Origin: Streptomyces sp. ALI-76-A
GTDB lineage: Bacteria; Actinomycetota; Actinomycetes; Streptomycetales; Streptomycetaceae
DNA length: 64,000 nt
Direction: 5' to 3'
Assembly (NCBI RefSeq): GCF_030287445.1
Contig: NZ_JASVWB010000002.1
Coordinates: 3,720,001-3,784,000 of the forward strand
Below the pieces are notes generated by a model. The model ran no database searches and was not told the origin of the DNA. It worked only from the letters and a program-made list of their open reading frames with translations. Positions 8,098-17,117 of the stretch are shown here, piece by piece (the first letter of the stretch is position 1; each line of letters opens with the position of its first letter). A program made the translations under genes and the position numbers.

Positions 8098-9336
8098 TCA
8101 GGGGGACGCCGGGGAGGAGTTCTTCTGGTCCTGGGGGGTCGCGCCGGCGTCGTCTCCCGACGTCGCCGCCCACGTGCCGAGCCCGGCCGCTGCCACCAGG
8201 AGCACCGCGGCCACGCCCAGCACCACCCGCCGTCGCCGGGTGGCCGCCCGGTGCCGGGCCGAGCCCGGACGCGGGGCTCCGGACGCCCGCGGGGCCCGTG
8301 CCGTCCCCCGCGCGCCCCCGGCCAGCTCGTCCGGCCCCGGCACCCTCATCGACGTGTGCGTGTCCCGGTTGGAGTCCGCCGGCTTCGCGCCCGGCACCAG
8401 CGGCACCGCGCCCCGCCGCACCCGCGCCGAGGGCGTCGGCTCCTGGGGCGGTTCCTCCCGCTCGTCCTCCGCCTCCTCCGTGTCCGGCTCGTCGACGTCC
8501 AGCGGCGGCATCCCGGCCAGCATCGGCAGCAGCTCCCGCAGGCGCGCCCCCAGCTCGGAGGCGCGCAGCCGGGAGGCCGGCGCCTTGGCCAGGCACTGCA
8601 CGATCAGCTGCCACAGCTCGTCCGGAATGCCGGGGAGCGGGACGACCGTCTCGGTGACATGGCGGCGCAGCACCGCGCCCGGGTGTCCCCCGCCGAACGG
8701 CGTGAAGCCCGCCAGCAGCTCGTACAGGACGGTGGCGAGGGCGTAGATGTCGACCGAGGCCCGCGGGGGCAGGCCCTCGACGATCTCCGGCGCCAGATAG
8801 TCCGGCGTGCCGATGATCTTCGTCGCGCGGGTCCGCCGCGGCGAGTCGATCAGCTTCGCCACCCCGAAGTCGGTCAGCAGCGCCGGGTGGGAGCCGCCCG
8901 GGCCGAGCGGGCCCTGCATGTCCAGCAGCACGTTCTCCGGCTTGACGTCGCGGTGCACCACCCCGGCCGCGTGCGCGGCGGCCAGCCCGTCCGCCACGTC
9001 CGCCACGATGGCGACCGCCGCCTCGGGCGAGAGCCGCTTGTCCCGGTCGAGCCGGGTGCGCAGGTCCGTGCCCCGGACCAGGTCCATGACCAGCGCGAGG
9101 TCGTTGCCGTCGACCACCAGGTCCCGTACGGAGACCACGTGCGGGTGCTCCAGGCCGAGCAGCGCCGTGCGCTCCTGCACGAAGCGTCCGACGAGTTCCT
9201 GGTCCGACGCGAGGTCCTCGCGCAGCAGCTTGACGGCGACGGGCCCGTCGGGTCCCTCGCCCAGCCACACCGTGCCCGCGCTGCCCCGCCCCAGGATCTG
9301 GTGAGCGGTGTACCGGCTGCCGATCTTCCGTGCCAA
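8098..9336 (-). CDS. pkaB: Membrane-anchored Ser/Thr protein kinase, PkaB-like
   Basis: A Hanks-type kinase of about 412 residues. The P-loop is GRGSAGTV at about 15-22, with ATP lysine Lys35 in AVKL, catalytic loop HRDVKPEN with Asp129, DFG at 155-157 and APE near 181. The kinase domain ends near 270. An acidic then Arg-rich linker leads to one membrane helix at about 368-390 and a short extracytoplasmic tail. The start is taken as TTG 9336, six bases after TAGGAG; upstream codons lack kinase character. No PASTA domains are present. It lies 126 bases downstream of pkaA on the same strand, an arrangement known for Streptomyces pkaA/pkaB. Confidence 0.88.
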   Translation of the reverse strand: MARKIGSRYTAHQILGRGSAGTVWLGEGPDGPVAVKLLREDLASDQELVGRFVQERTALLGLEHPHVVSVRDLVVDGNDLALVMDLVRGTDLRTRLDRDKRLSPEAAVAIVADVADGLAAAHAAGVVHRDVKPENVLLDMQGPLGPGGSHPALLTDFGVAKLIDSPRRTRATKIIGTPDYLAPEIVEGLPPRASVDIYALATVLYELLAGFTPFGGGHPGAVLRRHVTETVVPLPGIPDELWQLIVQCLAKAPASRLRASELGARLRELLPMLAGMPPLDVDEPDTEEAEDEREEPPQEPTPSARVRRGAVPLVPGAKPADSNRDTHTSMRVPGPDELAGGARGTARAPRASGAPRPGSARHRAATRRRRVVLGVAAVLLVAAAGLGTWAATSGDDAGATPQDQKNSSPASP

Positions 9337-9462
9337 GGCTGCTCCTACAGACGCGTGTGCCGACAAAACTACGCGCCGGAAGAGCCAACCTTCACCGCGG
9401 AGACGGAAATCACCCGCCAGGTGTCGACAAATCCCCAACCTCGCCGCCGAGGGCCGAGGCCG

Positions 9463-11178
9463 CTACTGCCCGGAGGAACCCCCGCCCAGGTCCTCGATGA
9501 AGCCGGTCACCTTGCCGAACCAGTCGCTGAGCTGTTCCCAGTAGCTCTTGCCCGTGCCGATCCAGTCCTGGAGCGGGCTCAGCTCCCAGACCAGCCAGCC
9601 GGCGACGAACAGGATGATGAGCGTGAACAGGCAGCCCTTGAGGCAGCCCAGCCCCGGGATCCTCATCCGGTTGGCGCTGCGCTGCCGGGGCTCGCGCGCG
9701 GGCCGCCGCGGTTCCTGCGGGACGGGCGGCGGCGTGTACCGCTGCGGCTGCGGCTGCTGCCGGGGCTGCTGCTGCGGGGCGTACTGCTGCGGCTGGTGCT
9801 GCTGGGGGTGGCCGTAACCGCCCTGCTGCGGCTGCCCGTAGCCGGACTGCGGCGGGCGCTGCTGCTGCGGCCTTTGCTGCGGGCGCTGCTGCGGCTGCTG
9901 CTGCGGCCGGGCGACCTGCCGCTGGGGGCGGCGGCGCAGCGGGTCCTCGTTCGGGTCGAGGTACTGGACCTGCGTCTGCTCGTTGCGGTCGCGGGCGGCG
10001 CGCAGCTGGTTCTGCCAGGGGTGCGGATCCTCCGGCCCGCCCTGCCCGGACTGCTGTCCGGGCGGCACCGGCGGCATGACGGCCGTCGGGTCGGCCGCGC
10101 CCCGGCTCGGGAGGACGGCGGTGGGGTCGGCGGCGCCCGCCGGGCCGCCGGGGCCGGAGGTGTGCGGCAGGACGCTGGTGGCGCCGTTCGGGTCGTAGGC
10201 GCCCGCGCCGTGCGGCAGCACCTGCGTGGGGTCGGCGGCGCCGGGCATGCCCGGGACGGCCGCCGGAGCCGGGTCGGGCGCGAGCAGTGCGCCGACGCCC
10301 TCGGCCGCGGCGATCTGCGCGGAGTTCGCGTGCACGCCGATGCCCTCGGCGACGGTGCGCAGGCCGCGGGCGAGGTTCTCGGCGCTGGGCCGCTCGTCCG
10401 GGTTCTTGCGCAGGCAGCGCTCGATGACCGTCCACAGCGGGTCGGGGACCGTGGACGGGCGGCGCGGTTCGGCGCTGAGGTGCTGGTGCAGAACTTCGAG
10501 GGCGGAGCCGCCGGAGAACGGCGGACGGCCGGTGACCAGCTCGTACAGCAGGATGCCGGCGCCGTAGATGTCGACGGCGGAGGTCTGCGGACGGCCCTCG
10601 GCGGACTCGGGCGCCACGTACGCGGGCGTGCCGACGAACTCGTGCGTGCGGGTCAGTCCGGGCGAATCGGCCAGTCGGGCGATGCCGAAGTCGGTCAGCA
10701 GCGGATGCATCTGGTCGCCGTACTGCTTGAGCAGGACGTTGGCCGGCTTCAGGTCGCGGTGGACGACGCCGTCGGCGTGGCTGGCGGCGAGCGCGTCGGC
10801 GATCTGCGCGGTGAGCAGGGCCGCGCCGACGGGTGTGAAGGGGCCGTTCTCGCGCAGGTAGCGGTGCAGGTCGGGACCCTCGACGAGGTCCATGACCAGG
10901 GCGAGCAGATCGCCCTCGACCACCAGGTCGCGCACCCGCACGATGTTCGGGTGGGTCAGCCGGAGCAGGACGGAGCGCTCCCGCAGGAACCGCATCACGA
11001 TGTCGGGATCGCTCGCGAGCTCCTCCTTGAGGACCTTGATCGCGACGGTCTCCCCGGGCCGGCCCTGCACGGCAGCCTCATGACCCGCGGCTTCGCGCTG
11101 GCGGGCCCGCCAGACGGTCCCCGTGGCGCCGCGTCCGAGCGGCTCCTCGAGGAAGTACTTGCTGCCTACCGGCCGCAC
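9463..11178 (-). CDS. pkaA: Membrane-anchored Ser/Thr protein kinase, PkaA-like
   Basis: A 571-residue Hanks-type kinase starting at GTG 11178 behind a GGGAG site. It has P-loop GRGATGTV, ATP lysine in VAIKVLKEE, HRDLKPAN, DFGIAR and APE, all intact. After the kinase domain (to about residue 285) comes a long Gly/Pro linker with repeated AADPTAVLP-like units, then a strongly Gln/Pro/Arg-rich tract (about 415-495). A single membrane helix (LFTLIILFVAGWLVWEL) near 525-541 precedes a short outer tail. The repeated Thr-containing units could be autophosphorylation sites, which is inference. The gene diverges from the FHA/FtsK-like gene; FHA domains bind phosphothreonine, so a kinase-reader relationship is plausible. 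Confidence 0.88.
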   Translation of the reverse strand: MRPVGSKYFLEEPLGRGATGTVWRARQREAAGHEAAVQGRPGETVAIKVLKEELASDPDIVMRFLRERSVLLRLTHPNIVRVRDLVVEGDLLALVMDLVEGPDLHRYLRENGPFTPVGAALLTAQIADALAASHADGVVHRDLKPANVLLKQYGDQMHPLLTDFGIARLADSPGLTRTHEFVGTPAYVAPESAEGRPQTSAVDIYGAGILLYELVTGRPPFSGGSALEVLHQHLSAEPRRPSTVPDPLWTVIERCLRKNPDERPSAENLARGLRTVAEGIGVHANSAQIAAAEGVGALLAPDPAPAAVPGMPGAADPTQVLPHGAGAYDPNGATSVLPHTSGPGGPAGAADPTAVLPSRGAADPTAVMPPVPPGQQSGQGGPEDPHPWQNQLRAARDRNEQTQVQYLDPNEDPLRRRPQRQVARPQQQPQQRPQQRPQQQRPPQSGYGQPQQGGYGHPQQHQPQQYAPQQQPRQQPQPQRYTPPPVPQEPRRPAREPRQRSANRMRIPGLGCLKGCLFTLIILFVAGWLVWELSPLQDWIGTGKSYWEQLSDWFGKVTGFIEDLGGGSSGQ

Positions 11179-11568
11179 GTCATGGCTCCCTGCTGCTCGC
11201 CTGTATTCCGACCTACTGTAATGCCGCCGCGCTCGACGGCAGCTTGTCGTCTTTCTGTGCGTCTTACGTTCCGCTTGCCGTACTTGTTCGAAGGAAAGAC
11301 GCTTTGCTCGGTCGGCTGGTTGCCGGACGCGGACCTGACCGGTCCCAAGCGATCACTCGTGGGGCACCGGTCAGGCACTTTTGCGGGCAGAGCCGACCAA
11401 TCAAGATCATGTGAAGCCGGGTGGCGGGCGTGATGTCAGTGGCAGGTGCGAGGATGCCTCCAGCACTGGCCGACGTGCTCGTGGCGGTGGGGGAAGTCCG
11501 CGTGGGGGACCGCGGAGCGGCTTCGTCCCTGTTCCCGGGTGCCCGCGCAGAAGGGACCGCTGACGGCG
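11179..11568. other. Divergent promoter region between pkaA and the FHA/FtsK-like gene
   Basis: No convincing gene. It contains an inverted repeat, CCTGACCGGT (11334-11343) and ACCGGTCAGG (11366-11375), separated by 22 bases and followed by CACTTTTG. This could be a transcript end or a regulatory hairpin. The promoters of both flanking genes must lie here. Confidence 0.5.
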
Positions 11569-14500
11569 ATGCAGATCCGGCTGACCGTCGTAGACCCGCT
11601 GGGGCCCGCCCAGTCGCGGGTTCGCGCCGCGAGCTGCGACGTGCTGGTCACGGCGCCCGCGGGCACCGCCCTGGCCGCGGTGGCGTCGGCGCTCGCCTCG
11701 GCGGTCTCCGGCGAGGGGGGCGCCGCGCGCGCGGGTGAGACCGACCGCGGCGGCGGCCCGGTCGTGCTGTACGCCGGCGGGGAGCGGCTCGACGCGCAGC
11801 GCTGCACCCTGGGCGAGCCCCCGCTGATCGACGGCGCCGTGCTGTTCCTGGGCACCCCCGGCGAGCCGGAGGCACACCCCGAGCTGGACGACGCCCCGAC
11901 CCAGCTCCATGTGATCGCCGGCCCGGACGCGGGCGGGGTCCACCTGCTGCACGGCGGGCAGATCCACATCGGCCGCTCCGCCGACGCCGACGTCCCGCTC
12001 GACGACCCGGACGTGTCCCGGCTGCACTGCGCGGTGACGGTCGCCGCCGACGGCCGCGTCTCGGTCGCCGACCTCGACTCCACGAACGGCACCACGCTGG
12101 ACGGCACCCGGGTGGGCACCCGCCCGGTCCGCTTCGCGCCCGGCGCGCTGCTGCGGCTCGGCGAGTCGGCGTTGCGGCTGGCTCCGGCCGGCGGACCGGG
12201 GGCCCGCGTACGGACCGCGCCGGACGGCGAGGGCCACGTGCGCGTGCCGACCGGCGCCCCGCAGGACGGACCGGCCCCGGCCGACGGCGGCCCCGCCTCC
12301 TCGGGCCCCACCGGCCGGACCCGTCACGGGTACGGCGCGGCCGGATGGGGTGCCTCCACCGGCGCCCCGGGCGCCCAGGACCACGACCCCGTCGAACCAC
12401 CGGCGGTGGTACCGGGCCAGGGCGGAGCCCCGCCCGTCGAGACGGCGGCGCGGCCGTACGGCCGGACGGGCTCCGTCCCCCAGGGCGGCTCGCGCGCGGA
12501 CCCCGACGACAGCGGGGCGACGCACGGTGGACGGCTCGGGTCGGGCGGTGCCTTCGGCGCGACGGCCGGCGTCCCCGGGCAGACACGCGAAGGCTCCTCC
12601 AGGGCGGGCGCCCCCGACGGCCTTCCCGGTCCGGCGGCCGACGACGGTGGCCGGGCACAGGGGGGACGACCCTCCGGGGCGACCGGCGCTTCGAGCACGG
12701 TGCCCGGGGACGGCGGACGCACCCACGGCGGCCCGTCCGGAGCACCCCCGCACGGCACCGCGGCGGGCGACGGCCCGGAACACCGCCAGGACGCGGGCCA
12801 CACCCCGGGCCCCCACCAAGGCTCCGGCCACAGCCCGGGACAACACCACCAGGGCCCCGGACACCCCCAGGACGCCGGCCACAGCGCGCCGGACCCCGGT
12901 GCGGACGCGGTGGCCGCCCCCGGGACCGGCCGCCGCAAAGGAACCCCCCTCCGGGGCACCGACGTCCCGCAGGGTGTCCGCAAGCGCGGGGGGATCTCGG
13001 CGTGGGCACGCCGGCTGACCGGCGCCCGCGGCGAACCGGACCCGGCCGGACGCGAGACGTACGAGGGACCCGAGGACATCGCCGTTCCCGCGGCACGCTC
13101 CGCGCCCCACGCTGCGCCGTCCCAGGCCCCGGACACCTGGCCGGACCCCGCGGCCCTGTTGCTGACCGCGCTGGGACCCGGACCCCGGCTGTGGGAGCGC
13201 GGCCCGGGTCACCCGGAGGCGCTCACCGTGCGGCTGGGCACGGCCGACCGGGCGGCGCCCGGCGGCTCGGGTCTGCTGCCCGCGGTGCCGGTGACCGCCG
13301 ACCTGCGCGAGGTCGGGGCGCTGGGGCTGGCGGGTCCGCGCACCCGGCTCGCCGGGCTGGCCCGCGCGGTCGTCGCCCAGCTCGCCGCGCTGCACTCTCC
13401 CGACACCCTGGAAATCGTCCTGATCAGCACGGACCGTTCCCGTCCCGTGCGGGAGCGCACCGCCGAGTGGGCCTGGCTGGGCTGGCTCCCCCATGTCCGC
13501 CCGGGGCACGGCCAGGACTGCCGACTCCTGCTCGCCTACGACCGCGAACAGGCCACGGCCCGCACCGGCGAACTCCTGCGCCGGCTGGAGGACCACCTGA
13601 CGCAGGCGCGGCCGGGGGTGAGCCCCGCGTCCGCCACGGCCGACGCGCGCCGGCCGGACCGCGGTGCGGACCGGCGTCCGTCCTGGGCCAGGGACGACGC
13701 CGCGGCGGACGGAACCGGGCCCGGATCGGACGGCTTCGCGGGCCCGTACACCGTGGTCGTCGTGGACGGCGACCCCGGCGGCGCCGCCGTGCGGGAGGCG
13801 GTGGCGCGGCTGGCACTGGAGGGCCCCCGGGCCGGGATACACGTCGTGAGCCTCGCCGAGACGGCCCCCGCCTCGCCCGCGTCCCCGGTGACGGAGACGT
13901 ACGAGGCGGCCTGCGCGGCGGCCCCGGCCTTCCGGGACTGCGGTGCCGTCGCCCTGCTGAGCGGGGACGTGGCGACGGCCCTGCGGCTGCTGCGGGTGGC
14001 ACGCACCGGCCCGGGGCCGTCCGGCACCGGCCCGGACACGCCCCGGGCGGGAGCGACGGCGAACCCGGCCGACGCGGGCCCCGCCGGACCCGGCCCCACG
14101 GGACACGGCCCCGTCGGGCACGGCACCGTCGCCGCGGTGGACGCCGTCTCGCTCGCCTGGGCGGAGCGCTTCGCGCGGGCGCTGGCGCCGTTGCGCGCGG
14201 AGGGCGCCGCCGGGGAGCGGCACCCGCGCGTGTCGGCCCCGCTGCCCCAGGCGGCCCGCCTGCTGGACGAGTTGGGGCTGGCCCGGGCCACCCCGGCGTC
14301 CCTGATGGCGCGTTGGGCGGACGCCGCCGACGACACGGAGGCCCTGGGCGGACGGGTCTGGGCGGTGCTCGGTGCCGGACCGCGCGGCCCGGTCTGCGCG
14401 GACCTCGCGGCCGAGGGCCCGCACCTGCTGATCGAGGGACCGCCGGGCAGCGGGCGTACGGAGCTGCTGCGGGCCGTGGTCGCCTCCCTCGCCGCCGCCG

Positions 14501-15438
14501 AGCGCCCCGACCGGCTCAGCGTGGTCCTGATCGACGGCCGGGACAGCGTGGGCACGGACAGCGGCGGACACGGCGAGGGCCTGCGGGTCTGCACGGACGT
14601 CCCGCATGTCACCACCCACCTCACCGCCAACGATCCGGTGCGGATGCGGGAGTTCGCCCAGTCCCTGAGCGCCGAGCTGAAGCGGCGCGCGGAGTTGCTG
14701 GGGCGCTCCGACTTCGCCGAATGGCACACCGGCCGTGAGGTGTCGGGCCGGCTGGTCGCCCAGCGCTCCCCGACGGCCCGCGGCGCTGCCGCGAACGGGT
14801 CGGGGGCCAGGGCCGGCGCCGGCACCGAGTCGGGCGGCGCCCTCGACGGCGACCTGGACGGTCCGTCCAGCTCCACTCTGCGTCTGCGGCCCGCGGCGGC
14901 CCGCCGCCGGCCGGAGGCGCCACCGCCGCTGCCCCGGCTCGTGGTCGTCGTCGACGACCTGGACCTGCTGGTCTCCCCGGCGCTCGGTTCACCGGGCAGG
15001 CCCGCGGCCGGCTCGGTGATACGCGCGCTGGAGGCCGTGGCCCGGGAGGGCGAGCGGCTCGGCGTGCACCTGGTGGCCGCGGCCGGTGTCGGCGGCCGTA
15101 CGGCCCAGTCGGAACCGGCCAGACGGGCCACCCTGCGCGTCACCCTCGACGCCCCGGCCCCCGGCCCGGACGAACCGGCACCGGGGCGTGGCCGCCTGAC
15201 CTGGGCTGACGGCCGGACCACCGTCTTCCAGGGCGGCCGGGTCACGGGCCGCATCCCCCGCACGGCGACGCTGCGCCCGACGGTCGTCCCCCTGGAGTGG
15301 GAACGCATGGGCGACCCCCCGGCCCGCCGCCCCGTACGCGAACTGGGCAACGGTCCGACGGACCTGGCCCTGCTGGCGAGCGCGCTGGAGAGGGCGGCCC
15401 GGGAGGTGGCGGCCGTCCAGGTGCCGTCGCTGCTGTGA
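11569..15438 (+). CDS. Very large FHA-domain protein with an FtsK/SpoIIIE-like ATPase region
   Basis: A 1289-residue protein. An FHA domain at about 115-205 carries the phosphothreonine-binding pattern IGRSADADVPL...VSRLHCAV...STNGT. A Gly/Pro/His-rich low-complexity linker (about 220-480) follows. Then comes a degenerate FtsK-like module (about 520-690: DPAALLLTALGPGPRLWERG) and a second ATPase-like module (about 925-1230). In the second, the Walker A motif is GPPGSGRT with Arg963 where lysine normally sits; Walker B is VVVVDDLDLL near 1125. No transmembrane helix is evident, unlike FtsK or EccC. The start is ATG 11569, about twelve bases after AAGGGA. A role in DNA or protein translocation controlled by kinase signalling is inference from domains and the divergent pkaA. 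Function is unassigned. Confidence 0.8.
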   Translation: MQIRLTVVDPLGPAQSRVRAASCDVLVTAPAGTALAAVASALASAVSGEGGAARAGETDRGGGPVVLYAGGERLDAQRCTLGEPPLIDGAVLFLGTPGEPEAHPELDDAPTQLHVIAGPDAGGVHLLHGGQIHIGRSADADVPLDDPDVSRLHCAVTVAADGRVSVADLDSTNGTTLDGTRVGTRPVRFAPGALLRLGESALRLAPAGGPGARVRTAPDGEGHVRVPTGAPQDGPAPADGGPASSGPTGRTRHGYGAAGWGASTGAPGAQDHDPVEPPAVVPGQGGAPPVETAARPYGRTGSVPQGGSRADPDDSGATHGGRLGSGGAFGATAGVPGQTREGSSRAGAPDGLPGPAADDGGRAQGGRPSGATGASSTVPGDGGRTHGGPSGAPPHGTAAGDGPEHRQDAGHTPGPHQGSGHSPGQHHQGPGHPQDAGHSAPDPGADAVAAPGTGRRKGTPLRGTDVPQGVRKRGGISAWARRLTGARGEPDPAGRETYEGPEDIAVPAARSAPHAAPSQAPDTWPDPAALLLTALGPGPRLWERGPGHPEALTVRLGTADRAAPGGSGLLPAVPVTADLREVGALGLAGPRTRLAGLARAVVAQLAALHSPDTLEIVLISTDRSRPVRERTAEWAWLGWLPHVRPGHGQDCRLLLAYDREQATARTGELLRRLEDHLTQARPGVSPASATADARRPDRGADRRPSWARDDAAADGTGPGSDGFAGPYTVVVVDGDPGGAAVREAVARLALEGPRAGIHVVSLAETAPASPASPVTETYEAACAAAPAFRDCGAVALLSGDVATALRLLRVARTGPGPSGTGPDTPRAGATANPADAGPAGPGPTGHGPVGHGTVAAVDAVSLAWAERFARALAPLRAEGAAGERHPRVSAPLPQAARLLDELGLARATPASLMARWADAADDTEALGGRVWAVLGAGPRGPVCADLAAEGPHLLIEGPPGSGRTELLRAVVASLAAAERPDRLSVVLIDGRDSVGTDSGGHGEGLRVCTDVPHVTTHLTANDPVRMREFAQSLSAELKRRAELLGRSDFAEWHTGREVSGRLVAQRSPTARGAAANGSGARAGAGTESGGALDGDLDGPSSSTLRLRPAAARRRPEAPPPLPRLVVVVDDLDLLVSPALGSPGRPAAGSVIRALEAVAREGERLGVHLVAAAGVGGRTAQSEPARRATLRVTLDAPAPGPDEPAPGRGRLTWADGRTTVFQGGRVTGRIPRTATLRPTVVPLEWERMGDPPARRPVRELGNGPTDLALLASALERAAREVAAVQVPSLL

Positions 15439-15728
15439 CGGCCGGCCCCCTTGCTCATGCCGGTGTCTTTGGACTCGTTCCGCTCATGTCCGGCATCTCC
15501 CGGCCCGTCCCGTGCTTCAGGACGAGGCCGTTCAGGCCGATGCAAGAGGTCCGGGGGCCACCCGCTCCCGGCGCGGGCGCCACCGACGCCGGGTGCCTGG
15601 TCACAGGGCGATCACGATCCCCCGCTTGACGGCGGACGCGCTCTTGCCGCCCCCAACCCACCGGGCGTAGACCAGAGCGCACGGGACAGCGCTCGAACGT
15701 TCGACGAGGCACCAAGAACGGGGCAGTG
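15439..15728. other. Spacer with dispersed-repeat remnant before the sugar ABC operon
   Basis: No gene is visible. Bases 15500-15560 match the Streptomyces dispersed repeat seen elsewhere in the window (GGACGAGGCCGTTCAGGCCGA core). The end nearest the ABC operon contains a perfect palindrome listed separately. Confidence 0.55.
15693..15704. promoter_or_regulatory. Candidate LacI-type operator before the sugar ABC operon
   Basis: TCGAACGTTCGA is a perfect 12-bp palindrome with a central CG, the layout of LacI-family operators. It lies 25 bases upstream of the binding-protein start, where a bound repressor would block transcription. The cognate regulator is not identified. Confidence 0.5.
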
Positions 15729-17114
15729 ATGCACAGCAGGAACAACATCATCCGGACACACCGGACCAGGGCCGCGAAAACGGCGGCCGCCGCCGTCGCG
15801 GGAGCCCTCGCGCTCGCGCTCACGGGCTGCGGGGGTGATGACGACAAGGGAAGCGACAGCGGCCCGACGGGCGGCACGGAGACCGGGACCACCGTCACCC
15901 TGCCGAAACTGGACGGCAAGAGTCTGGAGGTCGCCGCCGTCTGGTCGGGCGCCGAACAGGCGAACTTCAAGAAGGTGCTGGCGGAGTTCGAGAAGCGCAC
16001 GGGCGCCAAGGTGACCTTCGTGCCCGCGCAGGACCCGATCGTCAACTTCCTCGGCTCGAAGATCGCGGGCGGCCAGCCGCCGGACGTCGCGATGCTCCCG
16101 CAGCCCGGCGCCATCAAGCAGGCCGTCGACAAGAAGTGGGCGAAGCCGCTCGGCGCCGAGGCGCAGGCGGAGCTGGCCAAGAACTACTCGCAGGGCTGGC
16201 AGGACATCGGCAAGGTGGACGGCAAGCAGTACGGCGTCTACTACAAGGCCGCCAACAAGTCTCTGATCTGGTACAACGCCCAGGTCTTCGAGAACGCGGG
16301 AGCCACCGAGCCGAAGACGTGGGACGAGCTGCTGACCACCGCGCAGACCGTCTACGACTCCGGGGTCACCCCCTTCTCCGTCGGCGGCGCCGAGGGCTGG
16401 ACGCTGACGGACTGGTTCGAGAACATCTACCTCTCCCAGGCGGGTCCGGAGAAGTACGACCAGCTGGCCAAGCACGAGATCAAGTGGACCGACCCGTCCG
16501 TGAAGGACGCGCTGACCACGCTGGCCGAGGTCTGGGGCAAGAAGGACTACGTCGCGGGCGGTGCGACCGGCGCGCTCCAGACGGACTTCCCGGCCTCGGT
16601 GACGCAGACCTTCACCGGTGGTGACCAGCCCAAGGCGGGGATGGTCTACGAGGGCGACTTCGCGCAGGTCAACATCGTCCAGGCCGGTGCGAAGGTCGGC
16701 ACGGACGCCAAGGTGTTCCCCTTCCCGGCCGTGGGCGACAGCGCGCCCGTGGTCTCCGGCGGTGACGCGGCGGTGATCCTCAAGGACTCCGAGGCGGCGC
16801 AGGCCCTGGTCACCTTCCTGGCCTCACCGGACGCGGCGACCGTCCAGGCGAAGCTCGGCGGTTACCTCTCGCCGAACAAGAACGTGCCGGACTCGGCGTA
16901 CCCGAACGCGGTGCAGCAGAAGATGGCCAAGGCGCTCATCGCGGCCGGTGACGACTTCCGCTTCGACATGTCCGACCAGACACCGCAGGCGTTCGGCGGC
17001 ACGCCCGGCAAGGGCGAGTGGAAGGCGTTGCAGGACTTCCTGAAGAACCCGAAGGACATCGCGGGCACCCAGGCGAAGCTGGAGGCCGACGCGGCGGCCG
17101 CCTACGGGGGCTGA
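15729..17114 (+). CDS. Carbohydrate ABC transporter substrate-binding lipoprotein
   Basis: A 461-residue family 1 extracellular solute-binding protein. The N terminus is a twin-basic lipoprotein signal with lipobox LTGC, so Cys34 is lipidated. The body has the usual two-lobe pattern, with motifs FEKRTGAKVTFV, YYKAANKSLIWYN and TPFSVGGAEGWTLTDWFE typical of alpha-glucoside or similar sugar binders. GTG 15726 directly precedes ATG 15729; either could be used. The two permease genes follow at once. No ATPase gene is in the operon, so it probably uses a shared MsiK-type ATPase, as many Streptomyces sugar importers do. The ligand cannot be told from sequence. Confidence 0.9.
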   Translation: MHSRNNIIRTHRTRAAKTAAAAVAGALALALTGCGGDDDKGSDSGPTGGTETGTTVTLPKLDGKSLEVAAVWSGAEQANFKKVLAEFEKRTGAKVTFVPAQDPIVNFLGSKIAGGQPPDVAMLPQPGAIKQAVDKKWAKPLGAEAQAELAKNYSQGWQDIGKVDGKQYGVYYKAANKSLIWYNAQVFENAGATEPKTWDELLTTAQTVYDSGVTPFSVGGAEGWTLTDWFENIYLSQAGPEKYDQLAKHEIKWTDPSVKDALTTLAEVWGKKDYVAGGATGALQTDFPASVTQTFTGGDQPKAGMVYEGDFAQVNIVQAGAKVGTDAKVFPFPAVGDSAPVVSGGDAAVILKDSEAAQALVTFLASPDAATVQAKLGGYLSPNKNVPDSAYPNAVQQKMAKALIAAGDDFRFDMSDQTPQAFGGTPGKGEWKALQDFLKNPKDIAGTQAKLEADAAAAYGG

Positions 17115-17117
17115 CGG

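Noticed and set aside
8251..11433. 1060-codon frame antisense to both kinase genes
   Set aside because: Shadow of pkaA and pkaB with Arg/Val/Leu-rich nonsense composition.
12345..14738. 797-codon frame overlapping the FHA/FtsK-like gene
   Set aside because: Arg/Pro/Gly-rich in another frame of a confirmed coding region with clear FHA motifs.
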